This document shows, piece after piece, positions 1-11,700 of a DNA stretch of 64,000 bases (the first letter of the stretch is position 1; each line of letters begins with the position of its first letter). Source of the stretch: an uncultured Bacteroidales bacterium. GTDB taxonomy: Bacteria; Bacteroidota; Bacteroidia; Bacteroidales; F082. Below the pieces are notes generated by a model. The model did no database searches, had not been told where the DNA came from, and worked only from the letters and a program-made list of their open reading frames with translations. The position numbers and the translations under genes are program-made. The stretch lies in assembly GCA_900315175.1 (NCBI GenBank), contig OMYA01000010.1:22146-86145 (forward strand), in the 5' to 3' direction.

Positions 1-574
1 GGCCATCATCCTTTGCGAAGCCGCAGGATTCGACACTATCTTGGTGGAGACCGTGGGAGTGGGACAGAGCGAGACAGCTGTCTATTCCATGGTCGATTAC
101 TTCCTTTTGGTGCTTATCGGAGGCGCCGGCGATGAGCTGCAGGGCATCAAACGAGGCATCATGGAGATGGCTGACGGCATCGTCGTCAACAAAGCCGACG
201 GCGACAACGTGGCACGCGCCGAGAGAGCCGCAGCCGAAATACGCAACGCAGTACACCTGTTCCCGCCTTCAGAGTCAGGACAGCCGGTAAACGTGACAAC
301 ATGCTCCGCCCTGACACACTACAACGTGCCTGAAGTCTGGAATATGGTGCTCACACACGTCGAAAACATAAGACAATCCGGCTTCCTCGATGAAAAACGC
401 GCCCGCCAGGATGTCCAAATGATGCTCGACACCATCGAAACCACACTGAAAACTAACTTTTACGAGAACTCTCTGGTGAAAGACATGCTCAAACTCGTTG
501 AAAACGACGTCGAAAACAAGAGAATGAGCGCTTACGAGGGAGCTAGGAGACTGCTGGAACTATATCAACACTAA
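1..574 (+). CDS. meaB: MeaB/ArgK-family GTPase, 3' part (5' end outside window)
   Basis: Open reading frame that is already open at base 2, so the N-terminal part lies outside the window. MeaB is a G3E-type GTPase that loads and protects adenosylcobalamin-dependent methylmalonyl-CoA mutase. The segment LVETVGVGQSE is the characteristic MeaB switch region, and VVNKADGDN contains the NKxD guanine-specificity motif. The C-terminal helical dimerisation arm is present and the gene ends normally at a TAA. The mutase genes would be expected upstream, which would fit propionate/succinate metabolism; that is inference. A strong hairpin terminator follows at once. Confidence 0.93.
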   Translation, partial: AIILCEAAGFDTILVETVGVGQSETAVYSMVDYFLLVLIGGAGDELQGIKRGIMEMADGIVVNKADGDNVARAERAAAEIRNAVHLFPPSESGQPVNVTTCSALTHYNVPEVWNMVLTHVENIRQSGFLDEKRARQDVQMMLDTIETTLKTNFYENSLVKDMLKLVENDVENKRMSAYEGARRLLELYQH

Positions 575-590
575 GCCTTAACAACTTTAA

Positions 591-654
591 GAGGCTGCAT
601 TAACGGCATTAATGGCATTAACGGCATTAACGCCATTAATGCAGCCTCTTTTTA
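591..654 (+). terminator. Rho-independent terminator after meaB
   Basis: Perfect 13-bp stem, GAGGCTGCATTAA pairing with TTAATGCAGCCTC, followed by a T run. The loop is built of short ggcattaa/cggcattaa direct repeats, so the hairpin can pair in several registers. Confidence 0.85.
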
Positions 655-694
655 TACCCTTAAAAGTCGAATTGTTGAAAAAATGTTGAAAAAA

Positions 695-727
695 TTGTTC
701 TCCGTAACTCTTTTTACCTTATCTTTG
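695..727 (+). promoter_or_regulatory. Promoter of glnA
   Basis: Bacteroidota-type promoter: TTG at 695-697 and the -7 box TATCTTTG at 720-727, spacer 22 nt. The start codon is at 789, giving a leader of roughly 55 nt. Confidence 0.7.
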
Positions 728-788
728 CCAGTCCAAATCACATTGTAAAATTAATTTAAAAAAAATACAACATTTTGCAATTTTAATC

Positions 789-2300
789 ATGGACGCAAGA
801 ATTCAAATGAATCCAAATTTGCTGGTTAGCTATCTGCAGAAACCGGCAGCAGAGTTTACAAAACTGGACATCATCCGCTATTGTGAGGAAAACAATGTGG
901 AATTTATCAACTTCCATTACTGCGGATGGGACGGCAGACTCAAAACCCTCAACTTCGTCATTCACAGCCTCGAGCATCTCGACAGCATCCTCTCAGCAGG
1001 AGAACGCGTCGACGGCTCAAGCCTCTTCCCATTCATAGAGGCTGGAAAATCTGACCTTTACGTCATGCCGAAGTTCAGGACAGCCTTCCGTAACCCGTTT
1101 ACCGAAATCCCTACGGTTGACATCCTTTGCTCATTCTACAACCGCGACGGAGAACCGTTCGAGAGCTCACCGGAGTATATCCTCCACAAAGCTCACACTG
1201 TCTTCCAGAAAACCACTGGTCTAAAAATGGAAACAATGGGCGAACTCGAATACTACATCATCGCCGACGACGAGGAAGTGTACGAGGTGCCCGACCAGCG
1301 CGGCTATCACGAAAGCGCTCCGTTCAACAAATTCACCGACTACCGCGTCGAAGCCATGCGCCTCATAGCTCAAGCTGGCGGACTCATCAAATACGGCCAC
1401 TCGGAGGTGGGTAACTTCACCAAAGACGGCAAGATTTACGAACAAAACGAAATAGAATTTCTGCCTACAAATATCGAAGACGCAGCCGACCAACTCATTG
1501 TGGCCAAATGGATTATGCGTCAGTTGGCATACCAATACGGCGTCACCATCACCTTCGCTCCGAAAATCACCGTGGGCAAGGCAGGCAGCGGTCTGCACGT
1601 ACACTGCAAATTCACCAAAAACGGCAAGTCTGTCATGGTGAAAAACGGCGAACTCACCGACTATGCAAAGAAAGCCATAGCAGGTTATATGATGGCAGGC
1701 ACCTCCTTGCCAGCCTTTGGCAATCCTAACCCATTGTCATTCTTGAGATTAGTGCCACATCAGGAGGCTCCTACCTCGCTCTGCTGGTCGTTCTCAAACC
1801 GCAGCGCCTTGGTGCGCGTCCCTCTCGGCTGGATTAACAATGGCAAAGACATGCTCGCCGACGCCAACCCATGCGAGAAACCTTCAAACCGCGACTTCAG
1901 CGACAAGCAGACCTTCGAATGGCGCGCTTCAGACGGTTGCGCCGACCTCTATCTGCTTATGGCAGCATTGTGCGCAGCAGCACGCTACGGCATGGAACAC
2001 CCCGACGCTCTTAAGATTGCTGAGAAAACCTACGTGGGCCTCGGCGTCAACATCCATGACGACAAAAACAAAGCTGTCGCTGAAGCACTCGAGCAACTCC
2101 CTGACTCATGCGTCAAAGCAGCCGAAGAACTCGAAAAAGACCGCACTATTTACACCGCAAAAGGCGTATTTTCTGACAATATCATTGATTATCTTATCAA
2201 ATACCTCAGAAATTTCAACGATGCAAATCTGCGCGCTGAACTCGGAAATGATGAAGAAAAAATCATGAAACTCGTGAAAGCCAACATCCATGTCGGATAA
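789..2300 (+). CDS. glnA: Glutamine synthetase, type I
   Basis: ATP-dependent ligation of ammonia to glutamate, the main ammonia-assimilation step. The 503-aa product has the GSI beta-grasp N-domain followed by the catalytic domain. Visible motifs are EIEFLPTN (metal-binding glutamate), the GSGLHVH signature, NRSALVRVPLG, and EWRASDGCADLYL near the C-terminus. The C-terminal tail is somewhat longer than in the roughly 470-aa enterobacterial enzyme. I cannot see a clear adenylylation site, so covalent regulation is left open. It is monocistronic: its own promoter lies upstream and the next gene has a separate -7 box. Confidence 0.95.
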   Translation: MDARIQMNPNLLVSYLQKPAAEFTKLDIIRYCEENNVEFINFHYCGWDGRLKTLNFVIHSLEHLDSILSAGERVDGSSLFPFIEAGKSDLYVMPKFRTAFRNPFTEIPTVDILCSFYNRDGEPFESSPEYILHKAHTVFQKTTGLKMETMGELEYYIIADDEEVYEVPDQRGYHESAPFNKFTDYRVEAMRLIAQAGGLIKYGHSEVGNFTKDGKIYEQNEIEFLPTNIEDAADQLIVAKWIMRQLAYQYGVTITFAPKITVGKAGSGLHVHCKFTKNGKSVMVKNGELTDYAKKAIAGYMMAGTSLPAFGNPNPLSFLRLVPHQEAPTSLCWSFSNRSALVRVPLGWINNGKDMLADANPCEKPSNRDFSDKQTFEWRASDGCADLYLLMAALCAAARYGMEHPDALKIAEKTYVGLGVNIHDDKNKAVAEALEQLPDSCVKAAEELEKDRTIYTAKGVFSDNIIDYLIKYLRNFNDANLRAELGNDEEKIMKLVKANIHVG

Positions 2301-2363
2301 ATAAAATTGCAGGTCTGTTGATAAAAAAATGAAAAAAAATCGCACGCGTAAAAAAAAAGTACG

Positions 2364-2371
2364 TATATTTG
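2364..2371 (+). promoter_or_regulatory. -7 box upstream of first giant adhesin
   Basis: TATATTTG matches TAnnTTTG; predicted leader of about 75 nt, A-rich and without a GGAGG, as is usual in Bacteroidota. Confidence 0.6.
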
Positions 2372-2454
2372 CGAGTTAAATAGTGAAAAATTAGGTTTGA
2401 AATCAAAACTTAAAAATAGGCAATTAACAAATTTATTAACAAAATCATTAAATT

Positions 2455-5400
2455 ATGAGTAAAAAACTTATTCTCTTTTTGATGGTGCTCTTATTCGGAA
2501 GCACAAGCTTCTTGAGAGCAGATGAAGTAACGATTGGTGACCCAACATCAACGGTGACCAGTAATTACTTACCAGGGTATTCGTTGTACAATTACGCATT
2601 GTCACAACAAATCTACACTGCCGACGAAATCGGCATGAGTGGTACCATCAACGATGTCACTTTGTGGCTGAAAAACAGCTCAAGCTACGCTCGTAACTAC
2701 AACATCTACATGAAGGAAGTGAGCGAAGCGACATTCGCAAGCGGTGAGGCTTGGGTTAGCATGACAGATGCTGATCTGGTCGCTACTGGTACTTTGGCAA
2801 ATGGTATCTCAGACCCTGTCGCAACAACATTCACACTCAGTGCACCATTCAACTACACTGGCACTGGCAACCTGGTTATTTGCTTCCAGGATGTTACCGG
2901 TCAGTGGAGCAGCGGCGCAGTAAGCGTTGTTATGGAAGGCAACGGCAATCAAGCTAACTATGCTTATCGCGACGCTTCTTTGTATGACCCAACCACTCCA
3001 GGTGTGGCAGGTACACTTACTGACCGCAAAAGCGTTGTGAGACTGACTATCGAAGGTTCATTACCTCCAGTCCCTCCAACAGGTGACCTCACAATCACTC
3101 CTGACGCATTCGAACTTGGCGACAGACCAGTCAACGGCTGGATGGAACCATTCGCAGCGAAAATCAACAACAGCGGAGCTCCTGTGACTGTCACAGCATC
3201 TATGAGCAACACAGCCGGTGTTAACGCTTTCTCAATGAGCGAGGAAATCAATGACTACGTCCTCGAAACAGGCGACGAACTCGGTTTCACTGTCAACATC
3301 AACAACGCTGCTCCTGCAGGTGAATACGCTGAAGAATTCACATTGTTCTCAGTCAATAACAGAGACATCACAACAGTCCCTGTAACTGCAACATTCTACA
3401 CAGCAGGTGAAGCTGATATCGTTGAAACAGCTAAGAACTTGACATTATCTTACACAAGCGGTGTCGCTAACTTCTCAGAAACACCAGCCAACCTCCACGC
3501 TAACTATTTTGGTTACAACCAGAATACAGCATTGGACGCTGTTTATGAATTCTCACTCGTAAAAGACGCTAAGGTTTCTGTGACAGGTGGTGTTTTCATC
3601 GGTATCTACAACAAGGTCCTCGATTTCCACCCAACAGCATCTATCATGCCTGTTGCTATGACTTATGATGGCACTTTGACAGACGAAATCCTCCTCGCAG
3701 GTGACTACTACATGATCGTTGCAGGTCACAGCATCTCAACAATCGAAGGTACAGTCGAACAGCTTCCTGCTCCAACAGAGGTCATCGCTTTGTCACCAGC
3801 TGACGGCGCAACAGAAGTTGAAGCTCCTGTGACACTCACATGGGAAGGCGGCGATAACGCAGCAGAATATCAGGTTCTCTTCGGAACATCTCCAGTCAAC
3901 ATGGACGTTGTTTTGGATTGGACTGTCGTTGATGAAAACTATGGTTCATACACAATCGCAAGTCTTGATGCCAACACACAGTACTTCTGGCAGATTGTTG
4001 CTAGAAACTCAAACGGCACAGTCGAGTCATCGCGTAGCGGTTTCACAACAACTCTTACATCTCCTTACAATGTTACAGCTTCAGAAGAGGAAATCTTCAC
4101 AGACGGCACAACATTAATTAAATGGAAACACAGCTCAGGCGGTATCAGTGACCTCCCAGAGACACAGATTGGTTCAGGTACAGCAACAAGCAACTACTTC
4201 CCAACATACAACCTCTATAACTACTCAATGACAGAGCAGATTTACACAGGTGAAGAAATTGGTGAAGCTGGTATCATCAACAGCATTTCATTCTATTCTG
4301 CTGGTGCAATCACACGTAACCTCAAGATTTACTTGGCCAACACAGACAAGACCAGCTTCACAAGCGGTTCTGACTGGGTTGCAATGACAGACGACAACCT
4401 CGTTTATGAAGGCAACGTTGATATGGTTACTAACACATGGGTGACAATCCAACTCAATGAACCATTCGAGTTTGACGGTTCTAACCTCCTCCTCGCTGTG
4501 ACAGACCACACTGGCACATGGACATCTTCAATTTATTATAATGTATTTGATGCAACAGCTCAGGCTATCAACATCTATCAGGATTCAGATCCTTACAACG
4601 CATTGGCACCAGCCGGCAATGGTACAGTGAGAAACGTCAAGAACCAGATCATCCTTAATAAAGAAGGTAGAGGTGGTGAACCTACACGCTCATTCATCGG
4701 CTACAATGTGTACTACGGTGATGTGAAAGCTAACACAGAACTTATCACTGAGAAACAGTACTTACTCGGTAACCTCCCATACAATGTTGAACCAGGTCAT
4801 AACGTAAGCGTTACAGCTGTTTATGATGAAGGCGAATCAACATTGTCATCACCAGTCGTTGTTAAGGTTTCTGGCTACGGCACATTCACAGGTCAAGTTA
4901 CAGAACTCATCAGCGGCGACCCAGTTGCTGGCGTAACAGTTACATTCGACGGTAAAGACGAATTCAACAACACAGTGTCATTCGAAGGCACAACCAACTT
5001 GAACGGTGTCTATACTATTAATAATGTAAAAGCTGGTAACTATAGAGGTACTGCTACACTCGAAGGTATGGAACCACGCGTTTCAGATCCAGTCGAGCTC
5101 GCATACAATACTACAGAAACAGTTAACTTCGTTATCCACGAAGAATACAAACCAGTTTTGAGCGTTTACGCAACAGAAATTGACACAACCTTATCAAAGG
5201 TTCAGTGGTCACTCAACACAGAAATCAGCGGTGGTGGTGGTGGTTCAGGAGCAACTGCATTCACAGAAGGTTTCGAAGGCGGTTTGAACGGCTGGAACGT
5301 ACTTACAGTTAACGCAGATGGTGGCGAGTGGATTCACAGCAGCCAGAATCTCGGTGGTTATGACTACTCAACACACGCTCATGGTGGTACAGGCTTCGCA

Positions 5401-8400
5401 ATGTGCTACTCATTCGTTGACTATGTCGGTGCATTCAATACAGATAGCTATATCTATACTCCTGAGAAATATAGTATTGTTAACGGTTCAACATTGACAT
5501 TCTTTGCAGATAACGCTAACGACAGCTATCCAGAGAACTTCTCAGTGGTCATTGCAACAGCTGACAACCCAACAGCATCCGACTTCACACAGGTTTGGAG
5601 CGGTAGCGCAAAGGGTACAAGCGATGGTGCTGCAATGCGTCATATTAACAACCGTTATGACAACTGGCGTTCACACAGCATCGACTTGAGCGCATACGCA
5701 GGTCAGACAGTGTACATCGGATTCCACGATGTTAACTATGACATGTATGAAGTTTGGATTGACGATGTCGAACTTTCAACAGGCAGCAAAGGCCGCGCAG
5801 TCCAGGAATATGCAATCTATAGAAAAGCTATCTTGAAAGAAACTGAAGTTACACCAGCTGACTCAGTGTTCTTCGGCACAACAACCGATACACTCTATGC
5901 TGACTTCGACTGGAACAACCGTGAACCAGGTCTCTATCAGTATGGCGTTTCAGCTCACTATCCAATGCCTAGCACAAAGGGTAACCGCGATGGTGAACTC
6001 ACAGTTTATGATGGCACAACAACAAGTTACTATGTTCCAATGTATGTTGCTTACTTCGATGACTGGGCAAAATCACAGTATGTGATCCCTGCAACTTCAC
6101 TCGCCGATATGGCTGGTAGCACAATCAACGCTATCAAGTACTACACAACAGACAATAACATGCCTTACACAACAGTGGCATCAGTTGATATTTACATGGC
6201 AGAAGTTGGTTACACAACTATTTCTGAATACATGCCAAAAGCTGACGCTCAGGTTGTTTTCTCAGGCAATGTTGAATTTGTTGCTGAAGGTGATGGTGGT
6301 GTGACAACAATTACATTAGACACACCTTACAATTATAATGGTGGTAACCTCCTCGTCGGTTGCGAAAACAACTCAGATGCAGGTTATAAGTTTATCTACT
6401 TCTATGGCCAGGAAGTTTCAGGCGCCTCTATTGCAGGTTCAAACGGCAGCAACCCAGCAAGCGCTCCTGCAACACAGCGCAACTTCATCCCTAAGACCAC
6501 ATTCTTATATGAAGCTGGTCAGGGCGGCGGCGGCAACGACGATCCTGTGACACCTATCACATGGTCAAATATCCTTCCAAAGAATATGGAAACAGCCGTT
6601 ACAGTTAACGCTGTCGTGGCAGGCGGTACACCAGAAGGCGCTACAGTCATCATGACCAACACATTCGAGGACCTCGCTTACACAGCAACATTCGATGCAG
6701 AAGGTACAGTCGTATTCCCTGAATTCCGTAAAGGTAACTACGTTGTGACAGTTGACCTCCCAGGTTACACATCAAGCATGATTGACGAAGAAGTCAGCAT
6801 CTGGGAAGCAACAGAACTCACAGCTTATTTGCAAGAAATCTTCAAGCCAGTTGAAGTTATCAATGTGTCATGCACAGGTTATGCAATGTGGACTCCAATC
6901 GTTCCTGTTGACAGATATGCAGAGAAATACTTCGTCACATTGGACGGTGTTTACTACGCTGAAACAACAAACAGCTACATGCAGCTTGATGAAGCATCAC
7001 TCGTAATCGATGAAACTTACACACTCGGTGTGGCAGTTGTTTACTCAACAGGTATGAGTGAATACGTAACAAAAGAATTCACATACCTCGGCTGCGAAGG
7101 CGTTGCTCAGCAGGTTACAGAACTTGAAGCTACAAATGAAGACATGAACGTCACACTTTCATGGAATGGCGGACAGCCAACACCTCCAACACCTCCAACA
7201 GGTGATGTCACCATTAAGTTGACAGCTGGTGACGTTTGGGGTGACGGTACAGGCTACCAGATGTTGCTCGACGACACACACTCACTCTATGGCACAACAA
7301 TCCCTACAACAGGCGCATTGAGCATGAACTGCTCAGGCAATGAGGGTATCTACAGCCAGTTCAGCCACAAGATCCCAACCAATGCTGACGGTAACTGCAC
7401 AACAAACAATATTGTTATCAACAACACAATTGAGATTACAATCCCTGCAGGTACATACGATTGGTGCATCACCAACCCAACTCCAGGCGATCGTATTTGG
7501 ATTGCAGCAGGCAACGGTAACGTCGGCGGTCGTTTCGATGACTACGTATTCGAAGGTGGTCACACATACGAATTCACAGTGTCATATTACGGCGGCAACG
7601 ACGGTGTTGACGTAACAATCACTGGTGGCAAGGCCATGTATCAGCCTAACATGAGCGTTATGAGCCTCGATGTCAGAACAACAGGCGAGACACTCTCAGG
7701 CGATATCGCAAATGCAGGCAAAGGCTTCGGCCCATCAGCAACTAACATGACACGTGACTGGAACTACTATGACACTGGTAACAACGATGACGCTATCGGT
7801 TTGACATCAGGTGGTGGCTTCTACTGGGGTATCATGTTCCCAGCTAACACATATGAAGGCACAGTGGTTTCAAAGATCGCTTACTTCGACTATACAGCTC
7901 ACTCAGGTAGCTTCATGATCTACAATGGTGGTGATGCAGCTCCTGGTACATTGCTCTACACTCAGGCTTACAGCGTGAGCGGTACATCACAGTACATCGA
8001 GATCGAACTTGATGAGGCTGTCACAATTGACAACGCTCAGAACCTCTGGTTAGTGATGCATAACAACAATGGTCAGTATGTCGCAGCTATCGATGAATCG
8101 GCAGGTGGCGCAGCTAACGCATCATGCATCTCAACAGATGGTTCAACATGGTACAACACTATCTCAGCAGCATCAAGCGGTCAGATCGTTGGTAACTGGA
8201 ACCTCCGTATCTACACAGAAGAAGGTGGCCCAGCACCAGTACCAGGAGGCATCGTTCCTAACAAGTACAACATCGAACTCGATGGCGAACTCGTTGGCGC
8301 AACAGCAAACCTGACATTCACACTCGAAGCTCCTGACACAGACGTCCACACATACACTGTGTACTATGTCGATGCTAACTACGGTATCTCATGCCCAATG

Positions 8401-8670
8401 TCAATCGATTATCAGGTTGAACTCGGTGTGATCGAGAACGAAGTTGTGAATTCAATCTATCCTAACCCAACAAGCGGCGACCTCTACATCAACGCTATGA
8501 ACATGACACGCATCAGCATTGTCAACACAATGGGTCAGGTTGTCTACGAACAGAATGTTAGCGGCAACGAAGCTGTGGTCGACATGGCTAAGTTCGAAGC
8601 TGGCGTTTACATGGTCAATATCTTTACTGAAAACGGTTCAAGCGTCAAACGCGTGACAGTTGTCAAGTAA
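2455..8670 (+). CDS. Giant secreted adhesin-like protein with gingipain-type adhesin modules and T9SS sorting domain
   Basis: 2071 aa, secreted; binding partner unknown. A signal peptide spans 1-22 (ends FLRA). Modules in order: a repeated N-terminal module opening with the pattern YNYxxxxQIYTxxEIG at about 21-204, with further copies at 566-739 and 1182-1356; a fibronectin-III-like stretch at 441-532; a carboxypeptidase-regulatory-like domain at 806-897; a cleaved-adhesin/choice-of-anchor-J jelly roll at 935-1112 (FEGGLNGWNV start, EVWIDDVEL end); another regulatory-like domain around 1375-1465; a DUF2436 domain at 1582-1727 (GYQMLLD, YDWCITNPTPGDRIWIA); an FYWGIMFP-type module at 1768-1921; and a T9SS type A sorting domain at about 1997-2071 (IYPNPTSGD, GVYMVNI, ending VTVVK). 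Cleaved-adhesin plus DUF2436 is the architecture of the gingipain/HagA haemagglutinin region of Porphyromonas, but no cysteine protease domain is present. Threonine is mostly ACA and serine mostly TCA, unlike neighbouring metabolic genes. Confidence 0.88.
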   Translation: MSKKLILFLMVLLFGSTSFLRADEVTIGDPTSTVTSNYLPGYSLYNYALSQQIYTADEIGMSGTINDVTLWLKNSSSYARNYNIYMKEVSEATFASGEAWVSMTDADLVATGTLANGISDPVATTFTLSAPFNYTGTGNLVICFQDVTGQWSSGAVSVVMEGNGNQANYAYRDASLYDPTTPGVAGTLTDRKSVVRLTIEGSLPPVPPTGDLTITPDAFELGDRPVNGWMEPFAAKINNSGAPVTVTASMSNTAGVNAFSMSEEINDYVLETGDELGFTVNINNAAPAGEYAEEFTLFSVNNRDITTVPVTATFYTAGEADIVETAKNLTLSYTSGVANFSETPANLHANYFGYNQNTALDAVYEFSLVKDAKVSVTGGVFIGIYNKVLDFHPTASIMPVAMTYDGTLTDEILLAGDYYMIVAGHSISTIEGTVEQLPAPTEVIALSPADGATEVEAPVTLTWEGGDNAAEYQVLFGTSPVNMDVVLDWTVVDENYGSYTIASLDANTQYFWQIVARNSNGTVESSRSGFTTTLTSPYNVTASEEEIFTDGTTLIKWKHSSGGISDLPETQIGSGTATSNYFPTYNLYNYSMTEQIYTGEEIGEAGIINSISFYSAGAITRNLKIYLANTDKTSFTSGSDWVAMTDDNLVYEGNVDMVTNTWVTIQLNEPFEFDGSNLLLAVTDHTGTWTSSIYYNVFDATAQAINIYQDSDPYNALAPAGNGTVRNVKNQIILNKEGRGGEPTRSFIGYNVYYGDVKANTELITEKQYLLGNLPYNVEPGHNVSVTAVYDEGESTLSSPVVVKVSGYGTFTGQVTELISGDPVAGVTVTFDGKDEFNNTVSFEGTTNLNGVYTINNVKAGNYRGTATLEGMEPRVSDPVELAYNTTETVNFVIHEEYKPVLSVYATEIDTTLSKVQWSLNTEISGGGGGSGATAFTEGFEGGLNGWNVLTVNADGGEWIHSSQNLGGYDYSTHAHGGTGFAMCYSFVDYVGAFNTDSYIYTPEKYSIVNGSTLTFFADNANDSYPENFSVVIATADNPTASDFTQVWSGSAKGTSDGAAMRHINNRYDNWRSHSIDLSAYAGQTVYIGFHDVNYDMYEVWIDDVELSTGSKGRAVQEYAIYRKAILKETEVTPADSVFFGTTTDTLYADFDWNNREPGLYQYGVSAHYPMPSTKGNRDGELTVYDGTTTSYYVPMYVAYFDDWAKSQYVIPATSLADMAGSTINAIKYYTTDNNMPYTTVASVDIYMAEVGYTTISEYMPKADAQVVFSGNVEFVAEGDGGVTTITLDTPYNYNGGNLLVGCENNSDAGYKFIYFYGQEVSGASIAGSNGSNPASAPATQRNFIPKTTFLYEAGQGGGGNDDPVTPITWSNILPKNMETAVTVNAVVAGGTPEGATVIMTNTFEDLAYTATFDAEGTVVFPEFRKGNYVVTVDLPGYTSSMIDEEVSIWEATELTAYLQEIFKPVEVINVSCTGYAMWTPIVPVDRYAEKYFVTLDGVYYAETTNSYMQLDEASLVIDETYTLGVAVVYSTGMSEYVTKEFTYLGCEGVAQQVTELEATNEDMNVTLSWNGGQPTPPTPPTGDVTIKLTAGDVWGDGTGYQMLLDDTHSLYGTTIPTTGALSMNCSGNEGIYSQFSHKIPTNADGNCTTNNIVINNTIEITIPAGTYDWCITNPTPGDRIWIAAGNGNVGGRFDDYVFEGGHTYEFTVSYYGGNDGVDVTITGGKAMYQPNMSVMSLDVRTTGETLSGDIANAGKGFGPSATNMTRDWNYYDTGNNDDAIGLTSGGGFYWGIMFPANTYEGTVVSKIAYFDYTAHSGSFMIYNGGDAAPGTLLYTQAYSVSGTSQYIEIELDEAVTIDNAQNLWLVMHNNNGQYVAAIDESAGGAANASCISTDGSTWYNTISAASSGQIVGNWNLRIYTEEGGPAPVPGGIVPNKYNIELDGELVGATANLTFTLEAPDTDVHTYTVYYVDANYGISCPMSIDYQVELGVIENEVVNSIYPNPTSGDLYINAMNMTRISIVNTMGQVVYEQNVSGNEAVVDMAKFEAGVYMVNIFTENGSSVKRVTVVK

Positions 8671-8685
8671 TAGACACCTATTAAT

Positions 8686-8723
8686 AATAAGGAACGTCAC
8701 CCTAAAAAGTGACGCTCCTTATT
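8686..8723 (+). terminator. Hairpin between the two giant adhesins
   Basis: AATAAGGAACGTCAC (8686-8700) pairs with GTGACGCTCCTTATT (8709-8723) with one mismatch. No long T run follows and I see no TAnnTTTG before the next gene, so it may be an attenuating hairpin inside a two-gene operon rather than a full stop. Confidence 0.6.
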
Positions 8724-8779
8724 GGAGTTAAAATGAAAAATTGAGAAATTAACATAATTATTAACTAAATTTTTCTATT

Positions 8780-11700
8780 ATGAAAAAAGTTTTTCTATTA
8801 TTAACGATGTTCTTGTTTGCCTTTGTAGGCACAATGAGAGCTGATGTAGTTGAGATTGGCGATGGTACAGGTACAACCTACTATTTCCCAATCGATAATT
8901 ACTTCAACTACTCCTGCACAGAGCAGGTTTATTTAGCTGAAGAGATTGGAGTTGCTGGAACAATCAATTCTATCAGTTTTTATTACAACTACGGTACGGC
9001 CTACACAGCCCCCAACGTGACGATGTACATGAAGCATGTGTCTCGTACTGGTTTTACATCAACCACAGATTGCGAGCCACTCGAAGCAGGTGACGTCGTA
9101 TGGACAGGTGCTATTGCTCCTACAGAAGCTGGATGGTACACATTCACCCTTGATACTCCATTTGAGTACAATGGTACAGACAACCTGTTAGTTGCTTTCT
9201 TTGATGGTACTTCAGGCTATCCTGGAACAAGCTATACATGGCGTCAAACAGCCACTTCTACCACCATGGGCTTGCGTTACTACAGCGACAGCTATGCCCC
9301 GGATCCATATAACCTTGCTTCTTACACTGGTAGCAAGCAAGTGTACAGTTACCGTTCAAATGTTCAATTAAACATCACGACTGGTGGTGGCGGAACATCA
9401 ACATTCGCAACAGTTCCTGATGTTCTCGACCTCGGATATCGTCCGAACGGCGCTTGGATGGCTCCATACGTGTTCAACATGAAGAGCAACGTTGGCGCTG
9501 TCACAGTGAACGCATTGGATTTCAGCGGTAATTACTTCACATACAACGCTGAATTGCCAGCTACTGTTAGCGGAAACAAACCTCTCAAAGTTGCAGTGTC
9601 AACAGGCACAGCAGATGAAGGTGAGGTGAACAGCACAATCACTGTCCTCTATAGTGGCAACAACAGAGACGCTGAACAGCTTAATATCAAAGCTACAGCT
9701 TACAACCCGGTTGACGGCGACGTTTATGAGAATGCAGTTAATGTAACTTCATTCCCATACGCTGGCAATGCTCCTGCAGGTATCTACAAGAACTACGAGC
9801 TTCCTGAAGCTACAGAAGGTGCTGACGCTGTTTACAAATTGACCTTTGCTAACGACGTGATGCTCACAGCCGGTACAACAGGTGCTGACGGTGTTGCAGC
9901 TCTCTACACAGAAGACTTCGCAGGTGAAGGCGGTCCTATGGCCGACAACAACTACGTTTATAATGGCCCAGAGGTAGCTCCGGCTCCAGTTGCAAAATGG
10001 TTCTACTATGACAATGGCGAGTATTCTGGCAGCATGGGTGCAGGTGGCACACTTTATTGGGGTATCAAAGTCCTGGCAAGTGAGCTTCCAGCCGCTGAAA
10101 ACTGCGCTATTACAAAAGTTCAAATCTATGATGCTTCCTATACCGGTGGTACTTCTTACGTGCTTATTTATGAAGGTGGTGAATTGGTTTACTCACAACC
10201 ATTCTCATTTATGGGTTCTGAAGATTGGCTGGTAATCGACTTAGATACTCCTGTCCTCATTGACAACACCAAAGATTTGATAATCGGTGCATATAACAGC
10301 GGTATTACTTATCCTGCTGCTGGATGTTCATATCAAGGTACCAATACTGATCTGATTTCATTTGATGGAACCTCATGGACACCATTATCAAACTATGGTT
10401 ATTACTACACATGGATGATTCGTGCTTGGGCTGAAACTCCTGATAGAGCTGGTGCCATGGAAATCACACATTTCGATGGTGAAACCTCAACAGGTAGTTT
10501 AGATCAGGTTGTTGCATCAACCCCAGTTGTTACCCGTCCAGTGGGTGGCAACAGCAACAGTCTCGCAAACAAGACAAATCATAACAACCGCTACGATCCA
10601 ATATATCAGATTGCTGATATGTATGTTCCAGCAGGTACATACTACTTGGCTGTTGCTTCAACAGACGCTGAATTCCCTGTTTCTATCGCGACAGCAGAGG
10701 TCCCAGCTCCAGAACAAGCATTCGTTTTAGCACCAATGGATGGTGAGACCAATGTTGAGTATCCATATATCGCTGAGTGGATTCTTGGTGACTACACCGA
10801 AGAGATGCAGGTTTTGTTTGGTACACAGTATCCTCCACAAACAGCATTGATCGACTGGACAACTGAACTCGTCGCTGGTGTTGTATTGCCAGAACTCGAG
10901 CCTAACCAGAGCTACTTCATGCAGGTCAATGAGCGTAACGCTGCAGGTACAACAATGGGTGAAATCATTGCTTTCACAACACCTATCAATGCTGTTGATG
11001 AAGTGGTTGTCACTAACCCAGAACTTTACCCAGGCGATGCAGCAATGCTCACATGGACAGCCCCAGAACGTTCATTCAAGGGTTACAACATCTATCAGGA
11101 TGGTGTGAAGATCAACGAATCACTCGTTACAACTACAGAATATGCAGTTGAAGATCTTCCATACAACATGGATGGTTATTTATTCCAGGTTTCAGCAGTG
11201 TATGACGCTGGTGAATCACTTTTGTCAGCACCTGATACAGCTTATATGACAGGCTTTGGTTCAGTCAATGGCTATGTCTATGACACAGACACATTACATC
11301 CAATTGCAAATGCTACAATGGTTGTAGTAGGTATTGATGAATACGGTGCAATTCAGCAGTATGAGTTCTTAACAGACGAGACTGGTTTCTATGAAGGCGA
11401 AGTCCTCGCTGGTCTCTATGCTGTCGGTATTCTCACAGAAGGTTATGAGACTGCAGCAACTGTGATCTATGTTGCATACGATCAGTTGACAGAAGTTGAA
11501 GACATCATCACACACGAATTCTACTATCCTCTCGGTCAGATCACAGCAACAGAAGAAGAATCTGATGTTTTGGTTGAGTGGTCATGGGATCCTGCAGCGA
11601 TGATTGTTGACTTTGAGACAGGCGACTTCTCACAGGCAGAATTCACATTGCCAGCACAGTATCCATGGGCTATCACAACAACAAACCCATACGAAGGCAC